64,000 bases of DNA from assembly GCA_963971575.1 (NCBI GenBank), contig OZ020618.1, forward strand, positions 7,256,501 through 7,320,500. Reading direction: 5' to 3'. Under the pieces are notes generated by a model, which saw only the letters and a list, made by a program, of their open reading frames with translations, did not search any database and was not told where the DNA came from. A program made the translations under genes and the position numbers. Shown piece after piece: positions 23,679 through 33,302 of the stretch. The stretch comes from Liopterus haemorrhoidalis. Its lineage: Eukaryota; Arthropoda; Insecta; Coleoptera; Dytiscidae. Within the stretch, counting starts at the first letter, position 1. Each line of letters starts with the position of its first letter.

Positions 23679-23854
23679 TTTTAGCCGAGATGAATTTTTT
23701 CAAGTTACTGTAAACAATACAATTAGCGCTCGTACGTCAAAACGTACTAAGTAACTATTCTGTCAAAAATGTCAAACTTGACAATAGAAGCGTCAGTTAC
23801 CAGATGGCAGCACTAGTTAAGCGTAATCCCGAAATATAAGATGCAATCCACGTA

Positions 23855-24165
23855 TTATTTAAAATTTGTTTTTATTATATCGTTACTATTATTTTAATAT
23901 GAATATGTGATATTATATTTCTATTTATGGGGGAATAAAAAGATAATGAAACACTGTGTTTTCTATTTATTATTTTTATGTTAAAAGACAAAATATTTTT
24001 ATGGAGCATTTTAGGGCAAAACCATAAAGATCTAGAGAGAACGTAAGCAGGGTTTATAGACGAGGTAAGTGTAGCAGAGTGCGGCGCAAGACATAGGCAG
24101 CCGCCATATTTGACTTGTACAAAACATCAGTTTATATTCATATATAAAAATAAATAAATAATAGA
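23855..24165. other. intergenic, nothing recognised
   Basis: AT-rich DNA between the mariner and the SINE. GAGTGCGGCGCAAGACATAG near 24076 looks transposon-like but I cannot define ends. Confidence 0.3.
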
Positions 24166-24437
24166 AACTCAACACCTAGATAGGTGCATAAGGGGCAGAG
24201 AAGGTAAGTTCTCAGTTTCTAGATATGAAAGCCACGTGGTCAGTGTGACGTTTCGGCTGGTCCTATTATGCCTGTATAAACAGGTACTCATTTTAAGTAT
24301 TAAATACTTGAGGCTGAGTCGACCCCAGTGCTGACTGCACAATTTTGGAGGATAAAAATCCGAAGAGGTGGAGGGTATCGATCCCACGTCTCTTCGTGCT
24401 CCGTAGAAAACCGTCTTACCACGGAGCCACGGCAACT
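24166..24437 (-). mobile_element. tRNA-derived SINE with CORE-like body
   Basis: On the minus strand the head reads GTTGCCGTGGCTCCGTGGTA with an A box, then GGGATCGATACCC as B box about 40 bp on. The body holds GACCCCAGTGCTGACTGCAC and ends near CCCCTTATGCACCTATCTAG. Length about 270 bp. The tRNA-like head is too diverged to be a working tRNA gene. Confidence 0.7.
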
Positions 24438-24780
24438 CTATATTCATATATAGGCTATTCCAAACCTTTAGGCGGAACTAAATTTTGCAATCTAGTAACT
24501 TTTATAGTGTGATTCGAGCTTTTGACCATTTTGGTTAAGCTTTGTAAATCATACTTAAAATAAACATTTTTAGGTTAAAGTTAATATTCTGGTTAATAAA
24601 AAAAAAGTTAATATTATTATAAAATGTTATTTTCATTACATTTTGATTTTTTGTGTAATTTTTAATACAAATGTCTTATTTCTTAAATTCTTACATTTTC
24701 CAAAAATTTAACCCTATGGCACATACCGATTTTTATTTTTTATTTTACTTTTAAAACTGAATCAGAACGTTACTTCATGA

Positions 24781-25185
24781 GTGTTCATATATGCCACATA
24801 CACAGCAATGGATCCTGCAGTATCTCAAGTAAAGGGCTGCAATAGATTTGAGGATATCAAGCGGACTTTGCACTTCAACGATAACTCTGAATTTATTGAG
24901 AAAGGACAACTAGAAGATACGACCTTTTCTTTCAAAAATTCAAGGGCGACTGCTTTTAATCCCTAATGAAGCCGACCGGCGTAGCGTAGTGGTAACACAT
25001 GTGCTCTGCGTTGCGAAGGTCTCGGGTTCGAATCCCGTTCAGGCATGGAAATTTTCTCAAATAAAAAATTGTCCTGGCTAATTACCAAAGCAGCAAAGGC
25101 CATAAAATTAAAAAAAAATCCCTAATGAAGAACACCTAGCAATTGACGAGCAAATAATACGGAATCATTTTCTTTTGTAACATAA
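24781..25185 (+). pseudogene. piggyBac-like transposase fragment, split by a SINE
   Basis: MDPAVSQVKGCNRFEDIKRT followed by LHFNDNS matches piggyBac (DDE_Tnp_1_7) transposase. After the SINE the text resumes in another frame as IPNEEHLAIDEQIIRNHF, the family motif IP.EE.L..DEQ. Frames before and after do not agree without further indels, so the fragment is dead. Confidence 0.8.
24972..25117 (+). mobile_element. tRNA-derived SINE, copy 2
   Basis: Nearly identical to the SINE at 4851-5009: GCGTAGTGGTAACACATGTG and GGTTCGAATCCCGTTCAGG. Target duplication AATCCCTAATGAAG lies at about 24959 and 25118-25131. It sits within the piggyBac relic, so it is younger. Confidence 0.9.
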
Positions 25186-25586
25186 TGTAGAATCATAATG
25201 TTCCATGTATGGCACAAACCCTAAATTATTATTTTTTCATAAAAATAATAATTAATATTTTAAATATATTTTTTTAATTAATTTTTTTATCAATAAGAAC
25301 CAATTCCTAATGCTCATGAATTATTTCAGCCAAAAATAAAAATTCATGCAATAAAGGGCTAATTTTTAATTTTCACATATCAACCGTGAAACATTAAATA
25401 ACCCAAGCAAGGTCCCTTCTCGTGACAACCTAAAAGAACGAAATTCTCATTTAATTCCGCCTAAATGTTTGGAATAACCTATAATCTTAATGTAGCCTAT
25501 GACTTTAAAACAGGTCTTTTTTAATCCGACAAGTTTGTACCACTTATTGGATTGGTGATAGCTGGAATGACGTAGATATTAAATAC

Positions 25587-26052
25587 TAAAGTGGGAAACA
25601 GAATGCAACGAGTTTGACGGCGCGTTGACGCCGTTCGTACGGCGCTATCTGTCAGGAGAAAGTTAAACCCAAGCTGTCGTACGCAAGTGCACAGAATGGA
25701 CAACGTCCTACGACGTTCGACCGCCGTTGATACTGAATGTTCGTCAACTTCCAACTTTTGACGCCGTTGAACGTTGACGCAGAACACCTAACCTCAGTTT
25801 TTACTGAATAATAAAGTGTTTGTATGTATAAATAACTTGCATACAACATAAATAACATCACACACAAGTCTTCATCATCCATTATACTTTTAATAATATA
25901 AACACAGATATAGGTTGTCAAGTGACACTTGACGGCGTTAAAAATTATTGCATTGTGTGCAGGCGAAAATTCTCAACGGCGTTAACGCAACGCTGTCGCA
26001 AATGACGCCGCGCTGACGGCGTAGTGCGCTGTGCATTCTGTTCCAGGCTTTA
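25587..26052 (-). mobile_element. PIF/Harbinger-like MITE, copy 2
   Basis: Inverted relative to the copy at 2175-2654. Ends TAAAGTGGGAAACAGAATGC and inverse of GCATTCTGTTCCAGGCTTTA. The internal MDDEDLCVMLFMLYAS frame is retained (minus strand, about 25881). TAA/TTA at both ends fits Harbinger targets. Confidence 0.65.
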
Positions 26053-26150
26053 GTGTATAAAGAATTATTTTATCTTATATCTTTTATCTTATGAAATTAT
26101 ATTAATAAAATCAATATAATTTCATCATAATATATGTAAAAAATCACTAT

Positions 26151-26422
26151 CTATAGGGGAAAAATTTTAAGATCGTAGCGCCACGCGGAATTTTTGAAAC
26201 CATTCTAAATCAGATACCACTTGACATTTACTAGTAAATAATAGCGAAAAGTGTATCAAAAAACGACAAAAAATAAATAATTGTTTGGGATTTTCTGATT
26301 TTGTGAAGCGACATTACTTGTAAACATCTAAAATACTCATACAAAACGAAATGTTATCTGATGTACACAAGTTCATGAAACGCTCACCAGATGGTAGGGT
26401 GCTTAGCTGCAAATCCCTATAG
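26151..26422. mobile_element. CTATAGGGG element (THAP/P-like family), short copy
   Basis: One end CTATAGGGGAAAAATTTTAA then GATCGTAGCGCC; the other, inverted, CTATAGGGATTTGCAGCTAA then GCACCCTACCATCTGGTGAG. The same two ends bound the THAP-bearing copy at 38008-38857. This copy has no coding part. Confidence 0.75.
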
Positions 26423-26526
26423 CATTGTGTTTTACATTCAAAGAATTGAAAATATATCATAATATGATAATATATTATATTATCGATGTCTAGAAATATT
26501 TTTTTGTTATATTTTATATATACAGG

Positions 26527-26733
26527 CAGTGGCGGACTAAGCCTTCGCCGGGCCCAAGACAATTTTGATTTACGGGCCCTCAACCTATGTTTTTTTTAAA
26601 AAGGTCCTTACCTTCCAAATCCAAGTGAAGAGCAAAAAAAAAAAAAAAATAGGACTTCTCCCCAATCCGGGCCCTTGAAAATTACGGGCCCTAGACAAAT
26701 GTCTTTTTTGTCTAAGGGGATAATCCGGCCCTG
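26527..26733. mobile_element. short hAT MITE
   Basis: Ends CAGTGGCGGACTAAGCC and inverse of GGATAATCCGGCCCTG; perfect 8-bp duplication TATACAGG (26519-26526, 26734-26741). GGGCCC blocks repeat inside. An ORF on its minus strand (26585-26767) is incidental. Confidence 0.88.
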
Positions 26734-26741
26734 TATACAGG

Positions 26742-27012
26742 GTGTTATATTTTAGTGGACCTAGCAAATATCTCGCTTATTTATTAAGTTAGTAATTTAT
26801 TTCATATAACATGATTTATACAGCAACATGTAAGCTACTTGACGGATGTACATTCATGATTCCACTTCCGGTTTATTAGTAATTAATATCAACTTTGAAA
26901 TTTCAAACGGAACATACTAAATTTTTTTACAAATTTGAAAAGTACATCAAATTTACTTTACAATCATGTAAAATAATCCATATGTTACATTATTAAAAAG
27001 TAAAATGGCGGG
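26742..27012. other. possible mariner-type end, otherwise unassigned
   Basis: TACAGGGTGTTATATTTTAG at 26736 resembles the end of a Tc1/mariner-type element into whose tip the hAT MITE inserted. No opposite end found. Confidence 0.3.
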
Positions 27013-27513
27013 CACTTTTTTATACACCTAGTCGAAAAAAGAATAGTGAGCCATGACTAAAAATTAACTAAAACAATTATAACTATTATAATTAAATTAA
27101 TAATAATAATAAAGGTTAGAACAATTATTACTGAGTAAATACTCAGTAACAACTGTCAACCTGTAAATACAGGTTTACAATAGGGGAAGTATTTTAAGAT
27201 CGCAGCGCTATTTCGGCAAACTTGGAACCTTCAAAATAGACATTCGTTACATATAAACAACGTGAATTTTACTTATGGAAAATGTTTACTGGTGGTTTTT
27301 GTAATTTTGCTACAATATTAATACTTGTTTTTATGCAATTATATTTTTATGCAAACATTTTTTATAAAAAAAAAGCGCGACCCAATGTCTATTTCTGTAG
27401 TTCCTTCAATCCCACCAGATGTCATATCGCTTAGCAATTTTTCCCTATTGTTTTAGTTAATTTTTAGTCATGGCTCACTATTCTTTTTTCGACTAGGTGT
27501 ATAAAAAAGCGTA
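27013..27513. repeat. inverted repeat flanking a CAATAGGGG element
   Basis: CTTTTTTATACACCTAGTCG ... GAGCCATGACTAAAAATTAAC (27015-27076) is mirrored at 27452-27510, about 60 bp nearly perfect. Between them lies a THAP/P-family MITE (27178-27450). This looks like the TIR of an older element split by the younger one. Confidence 0.6.
27178..27450. mobile_element. CAATAGGGG element (THAP/P-like family), short copy
   Basis: Ends CAATAGGGGAAGTATTTTAA then GATCGCAGCGCT, and inverse of AGCAATTTTTCCCTATTG preceded by CACCAGATGTCA. Same family as 26151-26422 and 61874-62615. Confidence 0.7.
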
Positions 27514-28930
27514 AGTTACATGATGTAAGTTACCTCATTGTTGACGCGTGAACAATTGATGTAAAGTAAACAAAAACTCTTGTAAACAATGTAAACAATG
27601 ATTTAGACATGCGCACTTGTTTTGAATTACAGAACCTCATTTTCAATACATTTTTATAAATAATAAAATTTTAATAAAACGATTTTAAATGAAAAAGTAA
27701 GTATATAAAATTAAGACAAGCCAATATACATATTAATAAAAATCGAATTTGCATCATTATACAAGTGTTACATACAAATTAGTAAATATGAATATGAAAA
27801 ATAAAAAACTTTTCTTTAAAAAATTCAGTTTATTAATTTTTTTAATAACAAAATACATTAAATTTCACCTTTAAGAAAATCAGCCTATATTTTTTAATAA
27901 CGAAAAGATTCATTGCAAATTTTGCATAACGCCCTATATTTTCTTTCATTTTCTTTAATTAAAACAAAACCTAGTTCTTCAGAACTATTCCTTCGGTTTC
28001 TTCCCACTATTTTTTTAATAAATTTATTGTTTTGAACTGAATATACTTGTTCATTAACTCTATTACTTGTATTAAATAACGAAAACTAACCTAATTATTT
28101 GACAGTTTACAAAGTTTACATTGTTTGCATTGTTGACAAGTTTACCAATTGCTTACATAAGTTTACACGTAAACGTAAACTATTAAAGTTTACGTGTAAA
28201 CGCCCATCATTGGTTTTACGTGATACTTTAATTCATAAGTGCCAGTAAATATTTGGTAACGCCACTGGTAATGTAAGGGGAACCCCCGATGTATAAATTC
28301 TTATCACAATAGAATAGTCAAGTTTCAAATTCAGATATTTTGTGCAGTGATATTTCATTGTTGTACGTGGTAAGTTGTCGAAGCGTATACATATTTTTAT
28401 TTAGACTAGAAGATAAAGATCTTAGTAATTTGTATTAAATTGACTAATCGCCCTCGTATTTGTCCGCTAAATTCACGAATTATTCAAAAAGAAATAAATC
28501 GTTGAGGTAAAGTCAAAACAATGCGATAGATGCATGTGTACGTAATGTCGGCGTGCCGTACGGGAATTTGCACGGAACTTGCACATAGGTACTTAATGAA
28601 GTAGATATGGACCTGATTTATGAAGAATTCAACTTGCTAAAACCATCTATTAACGTGACTGCGAAAAAATCGAAAGACTTAGCTGCACAAAAATGGCATC
28701 AGTTATTTAAGCTATTCCCGGAAAAAATCACTAAAAATATTTACAAATTAATTTAATTTAATTATAAGCATACCAACATCTAATTGTTATCCCGAACGAG
28801 TATTTTGTCAAATGATTTTAAAATGGTCAGAAGAAAAAACAGGTGTTCTATTGAGTTGATAAAATCGGAATTACTTGTTCAATTCAACATGCAATACTCA
28901 TGTGCTGAATTTTATCAATATATTAAGAAC
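27514..28930. other. intergenic, low-information repeats
   Basis: GTAAACAATGTAAACAATG and inverted partners near 28100-28200 form short dyads. A frame MDLIYEEFNLLKPSINVTAK at about 28609 has no family I recognise. No clear gene. Confidence 0.35.
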
Positions 28931-29265
28931 TATAGTGCGTTTAAAGGTGAGTTTGCAGTACAGGGCATATGGAGTAGTTCTTTTTCATACTCTCTAATGG
29001 GTTTACACAATGACACTATCCTTTTCTTGCTAGTCGACGTTGCCAGCTCTAAAACGCGCTGATCTGTGAAGACGTAGTATTCTACAAATGGCCATTTGTT
29101 TTTGTTGAGTGTTATTTTGAGTTTTATAAGAGTTGATTTTTGTAAATAATACGAGTTTTTCATATTATTATAATTGACACATTTGACACTTTAACAACAT
29201 TTGGCAACACCGCTCCCATTTGCCATAAGAGCTATACTGCAAACTCACCTTCGAACGCACTATAG
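28931..29265. mobile_element. TATAGTGCGTT MITE, copy 2
   Basis: Inverted copy of 2986-3343, with ends TATAGTGCGTTTAAAGGTGA and the inverse of AACTCACCTTCGAACGCAC. About 95% alike by eye in shared parts. Confidence 0.75.
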
Positions 29266-30549
29266 AAAGAAACTCTTTCTAAAGTAAAATCGTCAGCCAA
29301 ATACAAATAGGGGAGTTTCTGAAAAGAACATTGTTCAGCATCAGTATTTCGATTAAAATGTACCACTTTGATTGGTTTAAGATAACTAAACATTTAGAAA
29401 TATTTAACTGTACATTTTATTAGATTGTTCCGATTTTGCGTCTTAATCCCGATTTAAATTTTTTTTTTTTGTAAAAATCCCGATTTGGTAAAATAATCTC
29501 TCATCGCTGGTGTCACTCCTTAATAAATTCTGTGTTTTAAATCATTCCCGCCGAAATTGGGACGATTGGTCACCCTGGTAACAAAAATTGCTAGCATTGC
29601 TAAATCATCGTCCATTTTGTTTGGTGAATACGTGTTATTTAACAATTTCTTAGAAACTTTTTTACGAACTGGTTAAGATAAAAAGTTTTAACACTATATT
29701 CTAAGAGTTTTGGAAACCAAAACAACAAAATCTGTGTTGTGAATTCTACATTTCACTTCTCTGTTTTACGACAGTTGCAAACTCTCCTTTATGATTATGA
29801 TTTATTATCTTACATGGTGAGTAATAGTGCGCATAATTTTATTTAAGATTTTAATAATTTGTTTTAATTCGACTGAATATGATTAAAAGGTATGTACCGT
29901 TTTAATTTGTTCAGTAATTTTGCTCATGACCGTTATATTACCAAGGAGAGAACAGTTTAGGTGATAATATGTTTTAATAAAATTAAATTAGAAAGAAAAA
30001 TGGTCTCCATCTAGGTTTTTTTTTTTTCAATTAAGTAGAATTAAAACGCATTACCACCTAAACTGGCCGCTTTCTAGTGTGTATTTCCATAGAAAAAATC
30101 TAATTTTGATTGTTTTTTTTTAACGCAATTATAATTTTAGTGCTTTTCAATTTTGGGGGGGATTTATCCCCCCTGCGTACGCCACGGTGAGATACATGTA
30201 AAAAATTAGTATTTAATGAAAAAATGAATATTTTTTAAAATTTTGACTGGGGTATCAATCTTTTAACGTATGGATAAACGAGCAATTTTTTGTGATTTTT
30301 CGCGAAAAATATGTCAAAAAACTTTTCTTCCGCATTCTATTTCCCAGAGGGGTTGTACTAAAAATCTGAATAAAATCTCTATAATATACATTAATAGCAA
30401 CTGGAATAGCTCAACAGGAATTTTTGATCAGGTCAGTTTTTCGAAAAATAAAGAATTTTTTTGTCGTTGAAAAAATAATTATTTTAAAAAATTTATTGTG
30501 TTATATCTAAAGCTCGGACAAAATAAGTTTTTCTAGGAAATTAGATCGT
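29266..30549. other. intergenic, nothing recognised
   Basis: AT-rich, with G and C runs near 30157-30175 beside TGCGTACGCCACGG, which resembles a hAT end, but no partner end. No gene or RNA motif seen. Confidence 0.35.
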
Positions 30550-30606
30550 TTTTAATTGAAGTGGAAAGGTTGTACGGGTATCGGACATAAATAAAAACAA
30601 ATAAAA

Positions 30607-30653
30607 ACAGCTGACCAGTTTCGGAATAGTTTATTCCTTCATCAGAGCTGCTA
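30607..30653 (-). ncRNA. type I hammerhead ribozyme motif (- arm)
   Basis: The reverse complement repeats the same AGCAGCT-CTGATGA-A-GGAATA-AAC-TATTCC-GAAAC-TG-GTC-AGCTG order without change, in the opposite arm. Conservation of both is consistent with recent duplication. Confidence 0.8.
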
Positions 30654-31110
30654 CATACAGGAAAATCAAAATACAGTATAAGTGTACATCGTATAACAAT
30701 AAATGAATATAATAATAATATAAGTATAACATTGTAAACCATACCTGAGATAATAGTGTTAAGTGTAATGGTGAGGTAGATAAAAACGGGTCATGATATA
30801 AAAAAACAATGTGTTGAAATATAAATAAATAAATAAATAAATATTATTATTATTATTATTTTAAAAAACATTTTTAATTTGTTGTATCGTTTATTTTAAT
30901 CTCTGACTTCGTTTTACATTATTTATTTATTTATTTATTTATATTTCAACACATTGTTTTTTTATATCATGACCCGTTTTTATCTACCTCACCATTACAC
31001 TTAACACTATTATCTCAGGTATGGTTTACAATGTTATACTTATATTGTTATTATATTCATTTATTGTTATACGATGTACACTTATACTGTATTTTGATTT
31101 TCCTGTATGT

Positions 31111-31157
31111 AGCAGCTCTGATGAAGGAATAAACTATTCCGAAACTGGTCAGCTGTA
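31111..31157 (+). ncRNA. type I hammerhead ribozyme motif (+ arm)
   Basis: Stem I strand AGCAGCT (31111-31117), core CTGATGA (31118-31124), a single A, stem II GGAATA/TATTCC with loop AAC (31126-31140), core GAAAC (31141-31145), minimal stem III with loop TG, then GTC (31148-31150) as cleavage triplet and AGCTG closing stem I. All conserved core bases are present. The very short stem III is typical of Penelope/retrozyme hammerheads. An unpaired A before stem II is the one departure. Confidence 0.8.
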
Positions 31158-31210
31158 GATAGTTGTTTTTATTTATGTCCGATACCCGTACAACCTTTCC
31201 ACTTCTATTC

Positions 31211-31889
31211 ATTACGGACACGACCATCTCCACATCGTTTTTAATTTTTCATTTTTAGGAGCCTGCAAAAATATATGTATTTTTTATTGACTTTTCTAGT
31301 GTTAGATTTAATTATCCGCAATTGAAATAAATCGAACTGATACTACCTATAGTGGCCCATTGGAATTACAACTTATAATCAATTTGAAGTGTTATCACCT
31401 TATATAACTGGATAACTGTAGCTCATTCAAAATTTATAAGAGATAAGATATGTTCAATTGACGTGCATTTGGCTTTTTTTTGAATATTTTTGTCAACTGA
31501 ATTTATTTGAGTGAAAATGTTTTTTAAAATTATTTGGACATACGATTTTTTTTTTGTGATGAAATTGGCTTTCAGATTTCCTCATTGCCAGCTACGATTA
31601 TTTATATATTTGTCTTTTAACCTAATCTAATCCAATCGAGATGATGAGTATGATTTTGTAATTAAACAAGGGGGAGGTGGACGGGAAAAAGGGGGTTTGC
31701 CAGTGAGGCCCGTCATGGCAGGACTTTGGTAGCACTATTTGAAGCGGGCCCATGGTTTAACAATCGAATTTGTATGTTATTTAATGAATATGATTTTCTA
31801 GTTCGACCTTTCTTAATTTAGCAAATTTATCTCGCGCAAAATTGATGACGTAATTTATGATACCCTGTACTGAAGTTAAGTTGAACGAA
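31211..31889. other. intergenic, nothing recognised
   Basis: AT-rich. ATTGATGACGTAATTTATGA then TACCCTGTA (31837-31869) recurs at 55345-55373, so part belongs to an interspersed repeat of unknown type. Confidence 0.35.
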
Positions 31890-31897
31890 CTCTAGTG

Positions 31898-32202
31898 CAG
31901 TGTTTCTCAACAGGTAGTCCGCAGAAAAATTTTAGGGGTCCGCGAAATTTTTATATGTGTTTTTTGCAGTTTTGTTTTAATTTTTTATGCACATTTTTTA
32001 TGTAAATAATTTATAATTTGTTTATTTTCTGTAAACTTTCTGTGATTTCTTGTATTCTCTACAAATAAAATAATGTATTTAGTAGCACATCAAATATATT
32101 TGTTTTCTTGCAAAAAATGAACCAACAATTATTATTAGTGGTCCGCGTTAGAAAATTATATGTTATACTGGTCCGCGAAGCGTTTTTGGATGAGAAACAC
32201 TA
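31898..32202. mobile_element. hAT MITE, CAGTGTTTCTCAAC ends
   Basis: Ends CAGTGTTTCTCAACAGGTAG and inverse of TGGATGAGAAACACTA; perfect 8-bp duplication CTCTAGTG (31890-31897, 32203-32210). GTCCGC near both ends. Confidence 0.88.
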
Positions 32203-32239
32203 CTCTAGTGTACTCAAAAAAAAAAAAAAAAATACTTCT

Positions 32240-32861
32240 GAGTACACCCGTACAGAAATCTCGTGGCCGGGCGTGTCTTTTAGTGCGCACAAAGAGGGCA
32301 CTATGAAAGACAGTGTCAGATATAGAGTACAGTCAGAGAAACAAGTTCACCTTCTTACACGTGTGCATTATATTCATCAGATAGTTATGTCTATAAACAC
32401 AAGTTCCTCCCATCACAGTCGAACAACAAAACTATAGAAACGCAGCTGCTTGATTTAAGTGATTACTGCATTTGACGTTCACTTTGTCGACTTGTTTATT
32501 GGCCAGAGTATCCCCGTCCCGCGTCTTTTTCCAAACTCCAGCAATAGCAAGTAGATTGTAAACAATAAAGGCTTACATTCTATGTAATAATGTAATACAG
32601 ATGTTTTCCCGCTAAATATACTTACATAGAACAATGCATTACTAACAATGTAAATTTTTTGACTTTTAATAGCACGTCCACCTAGTTTGCTTTTTGTCTC
32701 CATGATTTTAAATATTTAATATATTTTGAATCTTGCACTTACGCACTTGACTGTAATAGCGTGTGTAGGAAATAATGCAATTCGCCAAAGTTATAATCCC
32801 CACTACAAATTTCACGCGCATCTTTCACGCCCGGCCACGAGGTATTTGTTGGACAGTACCC
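32240..32861. mobile_element. inverted-repeat element next to the ZNFX1-B start
   Basis: The left end GAGTACACCCGTACAGAAAT then CTCGTGGCCGGGCGTG is mirrored at the right end (GGGTACTGTCC ... CTCGTGGCCGGGCGTG inverted). The element ends 65 bp before the ATG of copy B, so it must supply most of the proximal promoter or 5' UTR. Confidence 0.6.
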
Positions 32862-32926
32862 TATCTCAATGAGTCCCTATTTATTATTTTATATGGTAAG
32901 TATATTTTTACTGTTTTCTATTTTAG

Positions 32927-33302
32927 ATGGCTGATTCGGATGATATTCAAAATATAAATACAGATGATCAAGTACGAGTAAATAATCCCAATACTAATAG
33001 AGTTGCAAACCCTTTGCAAAATAATCAAGGCGCTGTATTAAGACCTCAGTATATACAACTCGGCAACAGGAATCACCAAGATGATAATGTTCAAACTCGG
33101 AATTTGAGCAAAAACAATGATGACAAAGGACAATGGGATAGAGCCAAACTTGCCAACGGCAACAGGAATAAAGATGGAGATCGCAGGGATAATTCTGTGA
33201 ATAGAAATCAAGGATACAGACACGGAGATTTAAATTATAATTGGAGAGAAAATAGTGGTGAACATAAAGGTTTAAATAAGAATAGAAAAGATCATCCTAA
33301 TG
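32927..33302 (+). CDS. ZNFX1: ZNFX1-B exon 1: Asn/Arg-rich N-terminus
   Basis: From ATG (MADSDDIQNINTDDQVRVNN) to donor GTAAGT at 33303: 125 codons plus one base. Low-complexity, polar, rich in N, R, D and K with RGD/NRN-like runs, probably disordered and RNA-binding. TTTTCTATTTTAG immediately before the ATG could be an acceptor for a 5' UTR exon. Copy A must have an equivalent to the left of the window. Confidence 0.85.

Larger units (their letters stand above)
21548..23852 (-). mobile_element. mariner element, internally deleted and interrupted
   Basis: Terminal repeats CGAGGGTTGCCTTTTATATT and CGTGGATTGCATCTTATATT (inverse of right end), both continuing TTCGGGATT, with TA at 21546-21547 and 23853-23854. 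The minus-strand frame is mariner: 5' part at 23367-23678, then, left of the inserted MITE, pieces reading LLHEHLAVKKISRWIPHNLTI and the end KCFEIWFKRMQQCIDVEYLK. The catalytic middle is deleted. Confidence 0.9.
24449..25493. mobile_element. GCGGAACTA-family element carrying a piggyBac relic
   Basis: Ends TATAGGCTATTCCAAACCTT and inverse of TGTTTGGAATAACCTATA, followed inward by GCGGAACTA on both sides. It is larger than its MITE relatives because it contains a piggyBac-type coding fragment, which in turn holds a SINE. Confidence 0.7.
30550..31210. mobile_element. inverted pair of Penelope-like terminal repeats
   Basis: Two nearly identical arms of about 280 bp (30557-30835 and 30919-31206) lie head to head around an 80-bp centre with ATTATT and TATTTATT microsatellites. 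Each arm holds one hammerhead ribozyme motif. Penelope-like retroelements carry hammerheads in terminal pseudo-LTRs that are often inverted, so I infer a Penelope-like remnant. No reverse transcriptase or GIY-YIG frame is present. Confidence 0.7.
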
